This document shows positions 25,353 through 34,703 of a stretch of 64,000 bases of DNA, piece after piece. A model generated the notes under the pieces. It was not told the origin of the DNA and did not search any database. It saw only the letters and a program-made list of their open reading frames with translations. Position numbers and translations under genes: made by a program. Within the stretch, counting starts at the first letter, position 1. Each line of letters begins with the position of its first letter. Location of the stretch: contig JAEUHZ010000024.1 in the NCBI GenBank assembly GCA_016795205.1, positions 1 to 64,000 of the forward strand, written 5' to 3'. This DNA is from Planctomycetota bacterium. Its GTDB lineage: Bacteria; Planctomycetota; UBA1135; GCA-002686595.

Positions 25353-25850
25353 ATGGCCGTGGACGCGCAGCGCATCGACCGCCCCCGGGCCCGTCGCCCG
25401 GGCTCCGTCGTCGGGATCGTCGTGGCGGACTTCCACGCGGAGCTGACCGGCGCGATGGCCGCCTCGGCCGAGCGCGAGCTGCTGGCGGCCGGCGTCGAGG
25501 AGGATGACGTGGTCGTCGTGCACGTGCCTGGGTCGTTCGAGCTGCCGATCGTGGCCCGCCGCCTGGCGGCCTCCGGCGAGGTCGACGCGGTGCTGTGCTT
25601 CGGCCTCGTGCTGCGGGGCGAGACCGAGCACGACCGCTGGGTCACGCAAGGCTGCATCCAAGGCTTGGTGGCGGCCAGCCTCGAGACCGACGTGCCGATC
25701 CACCTGGGGGTCCTGACCTGCGCCACGCTGGAGCAGGCACGGGCACGGGCCTTGCCGCCCGAAGCCGGCGGGCGCGAGGACAAGGGGCGGGAGGTGGCGC
25801 GCGCGGCGATCGAGACGCTCCTGGCCCTGGACGAGATCGAGGAGCTCTGA
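25353..25850 (+). CDS. ribH: 6,7-dimethyl-8-ribityllumazine synthase
   Basis: 165 residues. RibH condenses 5-amino-6-ribitylamino-uracil with dihydroxybutanone phosphate to lumazine, the penultimate step of riboflavin synthesis. It shows the family's VADFHAELTGAM, PGSFELPIVARRLA and GVLTCATLEQARARA. The catalytic histidine is in RGETEHDRWV; the usual motif is G-x-T-x-H-[FYD]-x-x-V. The C-terminus KGREVARAAIETL is standard. Length is normal. The nusB gene follows at 5 bases, an arrangement common in bacteria, so the two are one operon with ftsY. Confidence 0.97.
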   Translation: MAVDAQRIDRPRARRPGSVVGIVVADFHAELTGAMAASAERELLAAGVEEDDVVVVHVPGSFELPIVARRLAASGEVDAVLCFGLVLRGETEHDRWVTQGCIQGLVAASLETDVPIHLGVLTCATLEQARARALPPEAGGREDKGREVARAAIETLLALDEIEEL

Positions 25851-25855
25851 CGGTC

Positions 25856-26365
25856 GTGAAGAAGCGCACGAGGGCGCGCGAGCTGGCGCTGCAGTTCCTG
25901 TATCAGCTCGACCTGCGCGGAGACGGGCTGCTGAGCGAGGCGCGCGAGTTCGTGGCCTCCGAGGAGCGCGATGCGGAGACCACGCGGTTCGCGCTGAAGC
26001 TCGTGCAGGGCACGCACGAGAACCGCGCCGCGATCGACGCCATGATCGGCGGCGTGGCGCAGAACTGGAACATCTCCCGCATGGCGGTGGTCGACCGCAA
26101 CGTGCTGCGCCTGGCCACCTACGAGCTCGTGCACTGCCCCGACGTGCCGCCCAAGGTCGCCATCAACGAGGCCATCGAGCTGGGCAAGCGCTACTCGACG
26201 CAGAACTCCGGCGCGTTCATCAACGGCATCCTGGACAAGATCATGAATCGCCCGAAGGCGGCCGAGCCGGGCGCGGCGCCGGCGGCGCCCGCGGCCGCGC
26301 TGCCGCCGGCTCCCACGCTGGACGCCGCCCTGCCGGAATCGAGCGCGACCGCCGAGCGCGAGTAG
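25856..26365 (+). CDS. nusB: Transcription antitermination factor NusB
   Basis: 169 residues from the GTG at 25856, 5 bases after ribH; a GAGGAG 11 bases upstream within ribH can serve as ribosome site. NusB binds boxA RNA with NusE to promote antitermination of rRNA operons. The helical bundle is recognised by RTRARELALQFLYQLDL, NWNISRMAVVDRNVLRLATYEL, VAINEAIELGKRYST and GAFINGILDKI. After residue 135 there is a roughly 35-residue alanine/proline-rich extension that is absent from most NusB proteins and is probably disordered. Confidence 0.97.
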   Translation: MKKRTRARELALQFLYQLDLRGDGLLSEAREFVASEERDAETTRFALKLVQGTHENRAAIDAMIGGVAQNWNISRMAVVDRNVLRLATYELVHCPDVPPKVAINEAIELGKRYSTQNSGAFINGILDKIMNRPKAAEPGAAPAAPAAALPPAPTLDAALPESSATAERE

Positions 26366-26375
26366 GAGCGGCGCC

Positions 26376-27299
26376 ATGGGACTCTTCGAGCGCCTCAAGG
26401 AACGCCTGCACAAGACGCGCACCGCCCTCTCCGACGGCCTCAGCGGGCTGTTCCGCGGTGGCCGCCCGATCGACGACCAGTTGCTGGCCGAGCTCGAGGA
26501 GCTGCTCTACACCTCGGACTTGGGACCCGTGGCGGCCGTCGTGACCGCCGAGCTCTCGCGGCTGCACAAGCGCGGCGAGATCAAGGGCGAGGACGACGTG
26601 CGCGCCGCGCTGCGGCGCATCCTCCTGGAACGCGTGCGCCAGGAAGAAGGCGAGCTCCGCTTCGTCGAGAAGCCCACGGTGATCCTGGTGGTGGGCGTCA
26701 ACGGCTCGGGCAAGACGACCTCGATCGCCAAGCTCGCCCATCGCTTCCAGGGTCAGGGCCTGCGGGTGCTCTTGGGCGCCGGCGACACGTTCCGCGCGGC
26801 GGCCGCCGACCAGCTCGAGATCTGGGCCCAGCGCAACGGCTGCGACCTCGTGAAGCAGCGGCCCGGCGCCGACCCCGCTGCCGTGGCCTACGACGCGGTC
26901 GACGCCGGCGTGGCGCGCGGCGTCGACGTCGTGATCGTCGACACGGCCGGTCGTCTCCACACGCAGTCGAACCTCATGGCGGAGCTCGAGAAGGTGCGGC
27001 GCGTGATCGAGCGCCGCCTGCCGGGTGCTCCGCACGAGATCTGGCTGGTGCTCGACGCCACGAACGGCCAGAACGCGATCCAGCAGGCGCGGCTGTTCAC
27101 CGCCAGCGTCAAGGTCACCGGGCTCGTCGTCGCCAAGCTCGACGGCACCGCGCGCGGCGGCGCGCTGTTCACGATCCGCGAGGCGCTGGGCCTGCCGGTC
27201 CGCTACATCGGCACGGGCGAGCAGCTCGACAAGCTCGAGCCGTTCGATCCCGAGGCCTTCGTCGACGCGATCGTCGGTCAGGCGGCCGCCGCGCGGTGA
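26376..27299 (+). CDS. ftsY: Signal recognition particle receptor FtsY
   Basis: 307 residues. FtsY is the GTPase that docks SRP-ribosome complexes at the membrane. The helical N domain (about 1-95) is followed by the G domain: VGVNGSGKTTSIAKLA (P-loop, G1), GDTFRAAAADQLEIWA, VDTAGRLH (G3), TKLD-equivalent AKLDGTARGG (G4) and YIGTGEQLDKLEPFDPEAF. The acidic A domain of E. coli FtsY is missing, as in many phyla. AGGAG precedes the ATG by about 8 bases. The next gene overlaps its stop by GTGA. Confidence 0.97.
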   Translation: MGLFERLKERLHKTRTALSDGLSGLFRGGRPIDDQLLAELEELLYTSDLGPVAAVVTAELSRLHKRGEIKGEDDVRAALRRILLERVRQEEGELRFVEKPTVILVVGVNGSGKTTSIAKLAHRFQGQGLRVLLGAGDTFRAAAADQLEIWAQRNGCDLVKQRPGADPAAVAYDAVDAGVARGVDVVIVDTAGRLHTQSNLMAELEKVRRVIERRLPGAPHEIWLVLDATNGQNAIQQARLFTASVKVTGLVVAKLDGTARGGALFTIREALGLPVRYIGTGEQLDKLEPFDPEAFVDAIVGQAAAAR

Positions 27300-29494
27300 G
27301 CAGCGCGCCGCGAGCGCTGGACGAGCGCGCCGGGCTGGCCAGCGTCGCGCAGGCGCTGCTGGCGCTGCTGCCGGCGATCGTCCTGGCGTGGCCGCTGGGC
27401 GGCCCGCTGGCACACGACTTCGCGCCGCGGACGAGTGGCTTCGGGCTGGCGGCGCTGGCGGCGATCCCCGGCGCCGTGCTGTGCCTGCTGCGCGGTGCGG
27501 CGCCCAGCGTACGCGGATCGCTGCTGCTCGCCGTGCCGCTCCTGGTCTCCACGGCCTGGCTGGCGTTCGGCGCGCCCACCGACCCGTTCGAAGCCGCGCG
27601 CGCGACGCTCTCCTGGGCGCTGATCCTCGCGTCGTTCCTGCTGGGCGCGGCGTCCGACCCGCGGACGCTGGCGCGCGTCGCGGTCGGCGTGGCGCTCTGC
27701 GCGGCCGGCGGGGCCTTCAGTGCCCCGCACGCCGGACCCTTCGGCAACGCGGGATCCACGTCCGAGGCCGCCACGCTGGGCGCGGGCGCGGCGCTCGTGC
27801 TGCTCGTCACGGAGCGCTGGCCCGCGCGGCTCCTGGCGCTGCTCTCGCTGGCGGCCTTCCTGAACCAGGCCCTGTCGGCGCCGGTGCTGGCGGGAGGCGT
27901 GGCGCTCGCCGTGGCGGCCGTGGCCGTGGCCGCCACGGCGGAGCCGCGGCGGCGCCCGGCCGCGATCCTGGCCGCGGTCGCCGCGCTGATCGCGGTCGCG
28001 GCACCCTTCTGGATCGCGCGCGGCGAGGCGTCCGCGCCGGCCAACGTCGCGGCCGCGTCCGCCGCGACCCCACCCACAGCGGTCACGGCTCCGCCCTCGC
28101 CCGCCGGCGGCCTCGCGGTCCGCGCCGCGCTGCACGCCGCGAGCGCGCGGCTGCTCGCGGCGCACCCGCTGTGGGGCGTGGGACCGGGTCAGTTCGCGGC
28201 CGCCTTCCCGCCCTTTCGCGAGCTGGCCGAGATCGAGGCCAGCTCGCACGGTCGGCTGCAGGCCGCGGAGACCGAGGTCGAGCACGCGCACGACGACTGG
28301 ATCCAGCCGGCGCTGGAGCTCGGGATCCCGGCCGGGCTGGCCTGGATCGCGTTCCTGCTCGTCGTGCTGCGGGCCTCCTGGTCGGCGCTGCGCTCGGGTG
28401 ACGCGCCGCGCGCCGCGCTCGGGGCGGGTCTGGTCGCGCTCCTGGTCCATGCGCTGGCGCGCGCGCCGGTCAGCGCGAACGCCGCCTCCGCGACGCTGTT
28501 CGCGGCGGCCGCCGGCGCGCTGCTCGCGCGCCGCGACGCCCCCGCCCCCACGCTGGCGCGACGCGTCAGCGTGATCGCGGCACTCGTGGTCCTCTTGGCC
28601 TGCGCGCCGCGCGCGTGGGCGTTCGTTCGCCACGGTTGGGCGCTGCGCGCACTGGCCGCCGACACCCGCGCGGACCCCGAGGGCCGCGAGCGGGCGATCG
28701 CCCAAGCCGCCGCGGTGGCGCCGGACTCCGTGCTCGTGCGCACGCTCGAGGCGCGGCTCGCGGAGGCCTTCGGTGAACCGCCCGCGCGCGTGGTCGTGCG
28801 CTGGGACTCCGTGCTCGCGCTGCGCCCGCACCGCGTCGAGGCGCTCGTGCAGAAGGCCAGCGCCGCCGCGCGGGCCGGCCAGCGTCCGACCGCCCGCGCC
28901 ACGCTCGAGCAGGCGCTGGAGCTCGACGCCGGGAACCCGCCGGCGCTCACGAACCTCGCGGCGCTGGAGCTCCTCGACGGCGAGACCGCGGCGGGCCTCG
29001 CGCGGCTGGATCGCATCCCCGCCGCGCGGATGCCGGAGCGCGACTGGCTGCGCGGCCTCGCGGCGCGGCTCTCGCTCGCCGGGCTGGACGAGGCCAGCGT
29101 CGCGGTCACGTCGCGCTGCGAGCCCGAGCGCGCCGCGCTGTCGCCGGCCGAGAGCTACGCGCTCTCGCGCGAGCTGCGGGCGGGCGGCGAGGACCTGCCC
29201 GCGGACGGGTTCGAGGCCCGCGCGCACCGGGCCTGGGCCGCGGAGCACGCGCACGCGGCCCGCTGGAGCGAGTGCGTGCGCAGCATGCGCCAGGCGCTGC
29301 GCCTGTCCGAGGAGCGGCCCGGCGGCGGCTCCGCCGTCGTGCGCCTCGCGTTGGCCGCGGCACTGCACCGGGCGGGTCGCGGCGACGAGGCGCGCGCGGA
29401 GCTCGCCGCCGTCGACCCGGGTCCGGCCGCGCGCGCGCGCGCCGCACTCCCCGACTGGGCGCAAGGAGCGCTGGCCGAGCTCGAGGGCCGCTGA
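27296..29494 (+). CDS. O-antigen ligase-like membrane protein with a C-terminal repeat region
   Basis: 732 residues from the GTG overlapping the ftsY stop. The first half is a polytopic membrane protein with about ten to twelve hydrophobic segments (to about residue 460). It carries a Wzy_C/O-antigen-ligase signature: HPLWGVGPGQFAAAFP, then EVEHAHDDWIQPALELGIPAGL at about 323-358, where the histidine-rich loop is conserved among ligases. The second half (about 460-732) is alpha-helical and TPR-like, with repeated A/L/E-rich helices such as ALVQKASAAARAGQRPTARA. Such proteins attach or polymerise surface glycans, or glycosylate proteins; which one applies here is unknown. No other glycan-synthesis genes are adjacent. 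Confidence 0.8.
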   Translation: MSSAPRALDERAGLASVAQALLALLPAIVLAWPLGGPLAHDFAPRTSGFGLAALAAIPGAVLCLLRGAAPSVRGSLLLAVPLLVSTAWLAFGAPTDPFEAARATLSWALILASFLLGAASDPRTLARVAVGVALCAAGGAFSAPHAGPFGNAGSTSEAATLGAGAALVLLVTERWPARLLALLSLAAFLNQALSAPVLAGGVALAVAAVAVAATAEPRRRPAAILAAVAALIAVAAPFWIARGEASAPANVAAASAATPPTAVTAPPSPAGGLAVRAALHAASARLLAAHPLWGVGPGQFAAAFPPFRELAEIEASSHGRLQAAETEVEHAHDDWIQPALELGIPAGLAWIAFLLVVLRASWSALRSGDAPRAALGAGLVALLVHALARAPVSANAASATLFAAAAGALLARRDAPAPTLARRVSVIAALVVLLACAPRAWAFVRHGWALRALAADTRADPEGRERAIAQAAAVAPDSVLVRTLEARLAEAFGEPPARVVVRWDSVLALRPHRVEALVQKASAAARAGQRPTARATLEQALELDAGNPPALTNLAALELLDGETAAGLARLDRIPAARMPERDWLRGLAARLSLAGLDEASVAVTSRCEPERAALSPAESYALSRELRAGGEDLPADGFEARAHRAWAAEHAHAARWSECVRSMRQALRLSEERPGGGSAVVRLALAAALHRAGRGDEARAELAAVDPGPAARARAALPDWAQGALAELEGR

Positions 29495-29533
29495 ACGTGA
29501 CGCCGCGCGCCGCGAGGCCGCCGGCCTGCTAGC

Positions 29534-29923
29534 GTGAGCCCCGTGAGCCGGAACCGACCCGACCGCCGCCGCGACCAGCTCTTCGGCGCGCACGCCTTCC
29601 TGGCGGCGGCCTGGGCGGGCTGGCACGTCCTCGAGAACACGCCGGGGCTGGCGTCGGCCTGGGGCGGGAGCTTCACCGCGGAGGTCCCAGGGCGCGCGCT
29701 GGCGCTCGCCACCCTGCTGGGCGCCGTGCTCGCGTTGGGCGTCGTGACCGTCAGGACCTTGGCGCTGTGGCGCGATCCGCGCGCGCTGCTCCTCGGCGCT
29801 GCGCTCCTGGCGGCGCTCCCGGCGCGCGGCGACGGGCCGGACGTGTTCGACCTGACCTACGCCGGCCTCAGCGCGCTGCTGGCCACGGACTGGTTCGCGC
29901 GCGGCCGCGCGGCCCGCGACTGA
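29534..29923 (+). CDS. Small membrane protein of unknown function
   Basis: 129 residues from the GTG at 29534, with a second GTG five codons in. Three hydrophobic segments can be seen (AFLAAAWAGWHVL, ALALATLLGAVLALGVVTV and LLLGAALLAALPA). The N-terminus is basic (RNRPDRRRDQ), suggesting it stays inside the cell. I do not recognise a family. It lies 39 bases after the O-antigen-ligase-like gene and probably shares its transcript. A short T-run (29942-29946) after the stop might belong to a terminator. Confidence 0.55.
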   Translation: MSPVSRNRPDRRRDQLFGAHAFLAAAWAGWHVLENTPGLASAWGGSFTAEVPGRALALATLLGAVLALGVVTVRTLALWRDPRALLLGAALLAALPARGDGPDVFDLTYAGLSALLATDWFARGRAARD

Positions 29924-30049
29924 GGCGGCGCGCCCCGGCCCTTTTTACGGGTCCCGGCCTTTCGGGCGTGAAGCCCCCTCCCGTATCTCTCGAACCCTGG
30001 GGGCCGCAGGGCGTAGGCTCGCGGCTCCACTGGCCCGCACCCAAACCCG

Positions 30050-30784
30050 ATGACGACCACATCCCAAGGCTCCGCCCGCCCCGCGTCCCAAGTCCACCGC
30101 GTGCTCGTCGTCGAGGACGAGGAGGCGCTCGCGCTCGGCATCCGCGACGCGCTCCAGCACGCCGGCTTCCAGGTCCAGGTCGCGCACGACGGGCCGACCG
30201 GCCTGGAGCGCATCCGGGCCGAGGAGCCGGACCTGGTCGTGCTGGACCTCATGCTGCCGGGCATGGGCGGCCTGGAGATCCTCGAGAAGTTGCGCAAGGA
30301 ACGCCGCGACGTGCGCGTCGTGATCGTCACGGCGCTGGCCAGCGAAGGCGACCTGCTGCGGGGCTTCGAGCTGGGCGCGGACGACTACGTCAAGAAGCCC
30401 TTCAGCCCGCGCGAGCTCGTGGCGCGCGTCGAGGCGCAGTTCCGCCGGCGCGAGATGGAGACCACGCCCGCGCCGCAGCTCGAGCTCCCGGGCGGCATCA
30501 CCGTCGATCTGCACCGCCTCGAGGTCCACCGCGATGGCCAGGTGCTGCAGCTCACGCCGCGCGAAGGCGACATCCTCGAGTACCTGATCCGCAACCGCCA
30601 CCGCGTGGTGACGCGCGACGACCTGCTGCTCGACGTGTGGCACTACAAGAGCGCCAACGTCGAGACGCGCACGGTCGACATCCACATCGTCGGCCTGCGC
30701 CGCAAGGTCGAGCCCAACCCGGCCGAGCCGACGTTGATCCAGACCGTCCGCGGCAAGGGCTACCGCTGGTACTCGGACTCGTGA
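30050..30784 (+). CDS. OmpR/PhoB-family response regulator
   Basis: 244 residues. The receiver domain (about 17-130) has the acidic pair in VVEDEE, the phosphoacceptor D66 in LVVLDLMLPG, the threonine in IVTALA and the lysine in YVKKPFSP. The C-terminal winged helix (about 150-242) shows LTPREGDILEYLI, the recognition region VETRTVDIHIVGLRRK and the final TVRGKGYRW. It would bind DNA once phosphorylated by the kinase encoded next; the coding regions overlap by GTGA at 30781-30784. Target genes cannot be told from the sequence. Confidence 0.97.
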   Translation: MTTTSQGSARPASQVHRVLVVEDEEALALGIRDALQHAGFQVQVAHDGPTGLERIRAEEPDLVVLDLMLPGMGGLEILEKLRKERRDVRVVIVTALASEGDLLRGFELGADDYVKKPFSPRELVARVEAQFRRREMETTPAPQLELPGGITVDLHRLEVHRDGQVLQLTPREGDILEYLIRNRHRVVTRDDLLLDVWHYKSANVETRTVDIHIVGLRRKVEPNPAEPTLIQTVRGKGYRWYSDS

Positions 30785-32793
30785 ACGGGGGCTCGGGCGG
30801 GGACGCCCGCGGGGCGCGGGATCCGCGCCCGGCCGAGGGCGCCAGCGCTCCCCCGCCCGGCGCGCGCCCCGCCGCGCACCAGCCGCCGGGGGAGGCGACC
30901 GCGATCCTGACCCGCGCCGTCGCGGAGCGGCTGCGGGTGAGGCCGAATCGCTGGCCGCGGCACGGCAGCCGGCGGGTCGCGCTGACGCTCTACGTGCTGC
31001 TGCTCGTGCTGCCCACCGTCGTGCTCGGCGGCCTCCTGTGGAACCAGCTCCACCGCGACCACCAGGCGCTGCTGGCCTCCGTGCCGGCCGACGCGGCGCA
31101 CAAGACCCGGCAGCTCCAGGAGTTCTTCGTGCAGCGCGTCGACGAGATCGTGCGCCGCGAGGACACGCGCGCGTTCCTGGAGTACCGCCAAGCCTACTTC
31201 CCGCCGGGCACGATCGGCGCGGACCTGGCGTTCGTGCCGTCGCCGCTGGCGGATGGCGCCACGCCTTCGGCGATCCTAGGGTGGTTCTCGTACCGTGGCG
31301 AGCGCGCCGGCTCGCGCGCGCCCCTCGAGGTGCTCATCGGGCACCGCGCCCGGCTGCCCGGCGCGCCGCAGCGCCTCCAGGAGCTGCGGCGGGCGTCCGA
31401 GGAGCTGCGCGCCGAGATCGAGTCCGAGGAGGGCAACTTCCTGGCGCGCATCCTGCGCGGCAGCCTGCGCGGCGGGGTCCCCCGTCACGAGCAGTACGCC
31501 GTGCCGGTGGTCGCGATCAACCTCTCGGACGAGGAGGACGTCGACTGCCTGCGCGACGAGCTGCCCGCGCTGCGCGGCCTGCAGAACCAATCGCAGGTCG
31601 TCTCGGTGACCCCCTTCCGGCTGCGCTTCTGGCGCCAGAAGGACGGCACGCCGCGCCTGGCCGCGACACGCACCGTGTGGATCCCGCGCGACGCCCAGCG
31701 GCGGCCGATGCCGTCGTGCTTCGCGAGCCTCGGCCAGGACGTCGTGATCCGCCAGGGGTTCTTCCTGGACACGGACTGGGTCTTCCAGCGGCTGCCGGTC
31801 GAGCTCTCGGACCTGGTGCTGGGCTCGAACCAACGCTTCGTCCAGAGCGGGGCCGAGCCGCCGCGCTTCGACGAGGACGTGTTCTCGATCCATCCGCTCA
31901 AGGCGCTCGCCGCCGAGGCCTCGCGCGAGGACCTGGAGAGCTTCGGCCTGTTCCACGTCGCCGTCGACGTCGGCAAGCTCGAGGCGCTGTTCCGCACGCA
32001 GACCGTGCGGCTGGTGGGCGTGGCGGCCATGCTGGTCGTCTCGCTGGCGACCGGGCTCGTGCTGCTCCTGCGCAGCGTGACGCGCGACCTGGAGTCCGCT
32101 CGTCGCACGGAGAACTTCGTCTCGGCGGTGACGCACGAGCTGCGCACGCCGGTGGCCGCGATCAAGCTGTACGGCGAGATGCTCGACGCCGGCTGGGTCG
32201 ACTCGGACGAGCGCCGCAGCGAGTACTACCGGCGCATCGTGCGCGAGACCTCGCGCCTGGAGACGCTGGTCGAGCGCGTGCTCGAGAAGGGCCAGCTCAC
32301 GCGCCGCGAGGTGCGTCCGGAGCCCGGCGACCTGAACGCCGTGATCGAGAGCCTGGCGCCGGCGCTCCTGTCGCTCGCGCCCGAGGGCGCGGCCGACCTG
32401 CGCTTCGAGCTGGCCGAGGACCTGCCGCTGGTGCTCTTGGTCCACGAGGGCGTGCGCTCGATCGTGACGAACCTGGTCGAGAACGCGCGCAAGTACGCGC
32501 CGGTCCCGCCGGGCGGCGAGCCGCTCCTGGTGCGCACGCGACGCGACGGCTCGGCCGTGCTGCTCGAGGTGCTCGACCGCGGACCGGGCATCCCGCCCGA
32601 GGAGCGCGGCCGGATCTTCGAGGCCTTCTACCGCATGGGCGACGAGCACACGCGCACCGCCCGCGGCACGGGGCTGGGCTTGCACCTCGTGGCGCTGCAC
32701 GTCGGCTCCATGGGCGGCTCGGTCGAGGCGCGCGGGCGCGCGGGCGGGGGCACCGAGTTCCGGATCGTGCTGCGCCCAGCGCCCGACGGCTGA
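30781..32793 (+). CDS. Membrane sensor histidine kinase
   Basis: 670 residues from the GTG overlapping the response-regulator stop. After a disordered roughly 60-residue lead, TM1 is VALTLYVLLLVLPTVVLGGL and TM2 is VGVAAMLVVSLATGLVLLL (about 410-428). Between them is a roughly 330-residue extracytoplasmic sensor region with no family I can name. The HisKA helix carries FVSAVTHELRTPVAAIK with phosphorylatable H452. The HATPase domain shows NLVENARKYAP (N box), LDRGPGIPPEERG (G1), FYRMG and GTGLGLHLV (G2). It is paired with the response regulator upstream. The large extracellular domain suggests sensing of an external ligand. Confidence 0.95.
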   Translation: MNGGSGGDARGARDPRPAEGASAPPPGARPAAHQPPGEATAILTRAVAERLRVRPNRWPRHGSRRVALTLYVLLLVLPTVVLGGLLWNQLHRDHQALLASVPADAAHKTRQLQEFFVQRVDEIVRREDTRAFLEYRQAYFPPGTIGADLAFVPSPLADGATPSAILGWFSYRGERAGSRAPLEVLIGHRARLPGAPQRLQELRRASEELRAEIESEEGNFLARILRGSLRGGVPRHEQYAVPVVAINLSDEEDVDCLRDELPALRGLQNQSQVVSVTPFRLRFWRQKDGTPRLAATRTVWIPRDAQRRPMPSCFASLGQDVVIRQGFFLDTDWVFQRLPVELSDLVLGSNQRFVQSGAEPPRFDEDVFSIHPLKALAAEASREDLESFGLFHVAVDVGKLEALFRTQTVRLVGVAAMLVVSLATGLVLLLRSVTRDLESARRTENFVSAVTHELRTPVAAIKLYGEMLDAGWVDSDERRSEYYRRIVRETSRLETLVERVLEKGQLTRREVRPEPGDLNAVIESLAPALLSLAPEGAADLRFELAEDLPLVLLVHEGVRSIVTNLVENARKYAPVPPGGEPLLVRTRRDGSAVLLEVLDRGPGIPPEERGRIFEAFYRMGDEHTRTARGTGLGLHLVALHVGSMGGSVEARGRAGGGTEFRIVLRPAPDG

Positions 32794-32897
32794 GCCCGCG
32801 CGGCAGCGCGCCGCAGTGAGCCGGTCCGCAGGGCGGGTCCGGCAGCATGCGGCTTTGGGCTCGCTGGCGCCCGCGGGGCGTCCCGCTCCCCGGCGGC

Positions 32898-34589
32898 TCA
32901 GGGAGAGATCGCCCGCAGGCGGATCCCTGCCACGCAGGGCGCCGCACCATGCGTGACGACGAGCTGGCGCGTCGCCACGCGCTCCCCGTGGTCGGGGAAC
33001 CACGTGGCGTCCTCGATCGCGATCGGCGTCTCCGCCACGACGCGCGCGAGGGCGCGACCCCGGCGCAGCGTCAGCACCCCGTCGGCGTCGGTCACGACGC
33101 GGCACAGCGGATGGAGCAGCAGGCGCGAGCGCGCGAGCTGGCCCGCGCCGCCCTCGACGCGCTCGACGATCTCGATCGCCTCGGGCGTGGCCCACAGCCG
33201 CCGACGCAAGAGCGGCTCGCCCCGCAGGTGCTCGTAGCCGTCGTGGACGGCCTCGAGCACGAAGCCCCCGTCGATCGGCTGGAGGGTCGTGCGGCGCGCG
33301 CCCGCACGGCGGCCAGCGCGCAGTCCAGCCCAGAGCCCGCGCTCCGCCCCGCCGTCGAGGTCGAGCGTGTCGGGGCCCATTCGCGTACGCGCTGCCGCGG
33401 TCGTTCCGGCGCTCGCGCCGAGGCCCACGACGAGCCGCTCGCCGGCCACCGTCCACTCGAAGTCGAGCAGCCCTGCCCCGGGCCTGCCGCGCGCCGCTGC
33501 GAGCTCGCTCCAGCCGCAGTCGGCGACGACCAAGCTCTGCCCGCGGCGCGCGCCACACAGGCCGGCGTCGGAGAGCACGAAGCGGTCGCGAGCGACCGAG
33601 CGCACGCCCAGCGCCTGCTCCACCGCGTCGAGCACCTCGCCTGGCAGCCGAGCGGGATGCAGCCTGCCCGCCCGCAGCAAGCTGACCGCCCCGTCCGGGT
33701 GCGTCAGGTCGGCCAGCGCTTGCGCTCCGCGCGCCAGCACGTCGTCGAGCGCCGCGCACAGGGTTCCGGGCGGCGTCACGGCGCGCACGGTGAGGAGGTG
33801 GGCGAGCGCCTCGGCCTGGAGCGCTGCGCTGCCCGAGGCGTGCAGGCCGTCGGGACGGAACGCGCGTGTCAGCTCGCGCTCCAGCAGCCCGCGCCCGCGC
33901 GCCGCCCAGCGGTCCGCCTCGACGCCGCCGTACGTCGCGCCCGCCCAGCAGAGCGCCGCCGCGCTCGAGAGCAACCGACAGCCACCGCGGTCCGCGTCGG
34001 CGCGGAGCGCGAGTGCGCGCAGTTGCGCTGCGAGCGAGGCGTCCAGCGCGTCGAGGAAGCCCGGCGCGAGGCGGCGGCGGCGGCGCGCCACCTCCGCCAT
34101 CCAGCTCAGCGCGCGCTCCGCGAGGAGCGCTGGCGTCCACACGCCCCGCGCGCCCCGCGCGGGGTCCGCGACGGCGATCCAGTCCAGGACCACGGCCTGG
34201 AAGGCCGCGTCGTCGAGCGCCTCGCACCAGGCGAACGCGTGGAGCTGGTACGCGGGGCGATCGGGCCCACCGGCGTCCTCCCAGAGGCGCCAGTCGAAGG
34301 GCGACGCGAGCGGGATCCGCGCCCCTGGGAATTCCAGGCAGGCCTCGCCATCGCGGTCGGCGACGAACTGCACGCGGGGCGTGAAGACCGGTCGCGGCGG
34401 GATCAGGGTGCGCGGTGGCGTGGTGCACGGCCGGGCTCCCCGACCCGAGCGCCCCGCGCCGAGCGTCGCGAGCAGCACCCGCAGCGTGAGATCGAGTGGT
34501 CGCTCGACGGCCGCCGCGTGCACGCGGCGCAGCACACCACTGCGTGCGGGGTGCGCGTCGATCGGCCCGGGGTGGAGCGTGGGCGCCAT
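32898..34589 (-). CDS. Heparinase II/III-family protein
   Basis: 563 residues. The layout fits the family of polysaccharide lyases: an N-terminal alpha-helical toroid (about 75-330, with WCEALDDAAFQAVVLDWI, LLSSAAALCWAGATYGG and FRPDGLHASGSAALQAEAL) and a C-terminal beta-sandwich (about 340-563, with GYEHLRGEPLLRRRLW and VTHGAA). Family members cleave uronic-acid glycans. The catalytic tyrosine and histidine cannot be assigned with confidence here, and no clear signal peptide is seen, so the substrate and location remain open. It lies downstream of the PpiD-like gene on the same strand, with two hairpins between them. Confidence 0.8.
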   Translation of the reverse strand: MAPTLHPGPIDAHPARSGVLRRVHAAAVERPLDLTLRVLLATLGAGRSGRGARPCTTPPRTLIPPRPVFTPRVQFVADRDGEACLEFPGARIPLASPFDWRLWEDAGGPDRPAYQLHAFAWCEALDDAAFQAVVLDWIAVADPARGARGVWTPALLAERALSWMAEVARRRRRLAPGFLDALDASLAAQLRALALRADADRGGCRLLSSAAALCWAGATYGGVEADRWAARGRGLLERELTRAFRPDGLHASGSAALQAEALAHLLTVRAVTPPGTLCAALDDVLARGAQALADLTHPDGAVSLLRAGRLHPARLPGEVLDAVEQALGVRSVARDRFVLSDAGLCGARRGQSLVVADCGWSELAAARGRPGAGLLDFEWTVAGERLVVGLGASAGTTAAARTRMGPDTLDLDGGAERGLWAGLRAGRRAGARRTTLQPIDGGFVLEAVHDGYEHLRGEPLLRRRLWATPEAIEIVERVEGGAGQLARSRLLLHPLCRVVTDADGVLTLRRGRALARVVAETPIAIEDATWFPDHGERVATRQLVVTHGAAPCVAGIRLRAISP

Positions 34590-34598
34590 GGCTCGTCC

Positions 34599-34616
34599 CG
34601 GGATCGTCCGATCCCG
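34599..34616. promoter_or_regulatory. Perfect inverted repeat just upstream of the heparinase-like gene
   Basis: CGGGATCG at 34599-34606 and CGATCCCG at 34609-34616, separated by TC. The repeat ends 9 bases before the ATG at 34589, where it could form an operator or a hairpin that hides the ribosome site. Confidence 0.4.
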
Positions 34617-34679
34617 CGTGGGCCTTGAGCGTGCAGGGCCCGAGTGCGCGAGCTGCCGCTCACGCCGCCGAGGCGTTCG

Positions 34680-34701
34680 CGGCGCCGCGCGTGCGGCGCC
34701 G
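34680..34701 (-). terminator. Hairpin directly after the PpiD-like gene
   Basis: CGGCGCCGC at 34680-34688 pairs perfectly with GCGGCGCCG at 34693-34701 around a GCGT loop. It begins 2 bases past the stop of the PpiD-like gene. No T-tract follows, but the position and 9-bp G+C stem fit a transcript end. Confidence 0.5.
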
Positions 34702-34703
34702 GA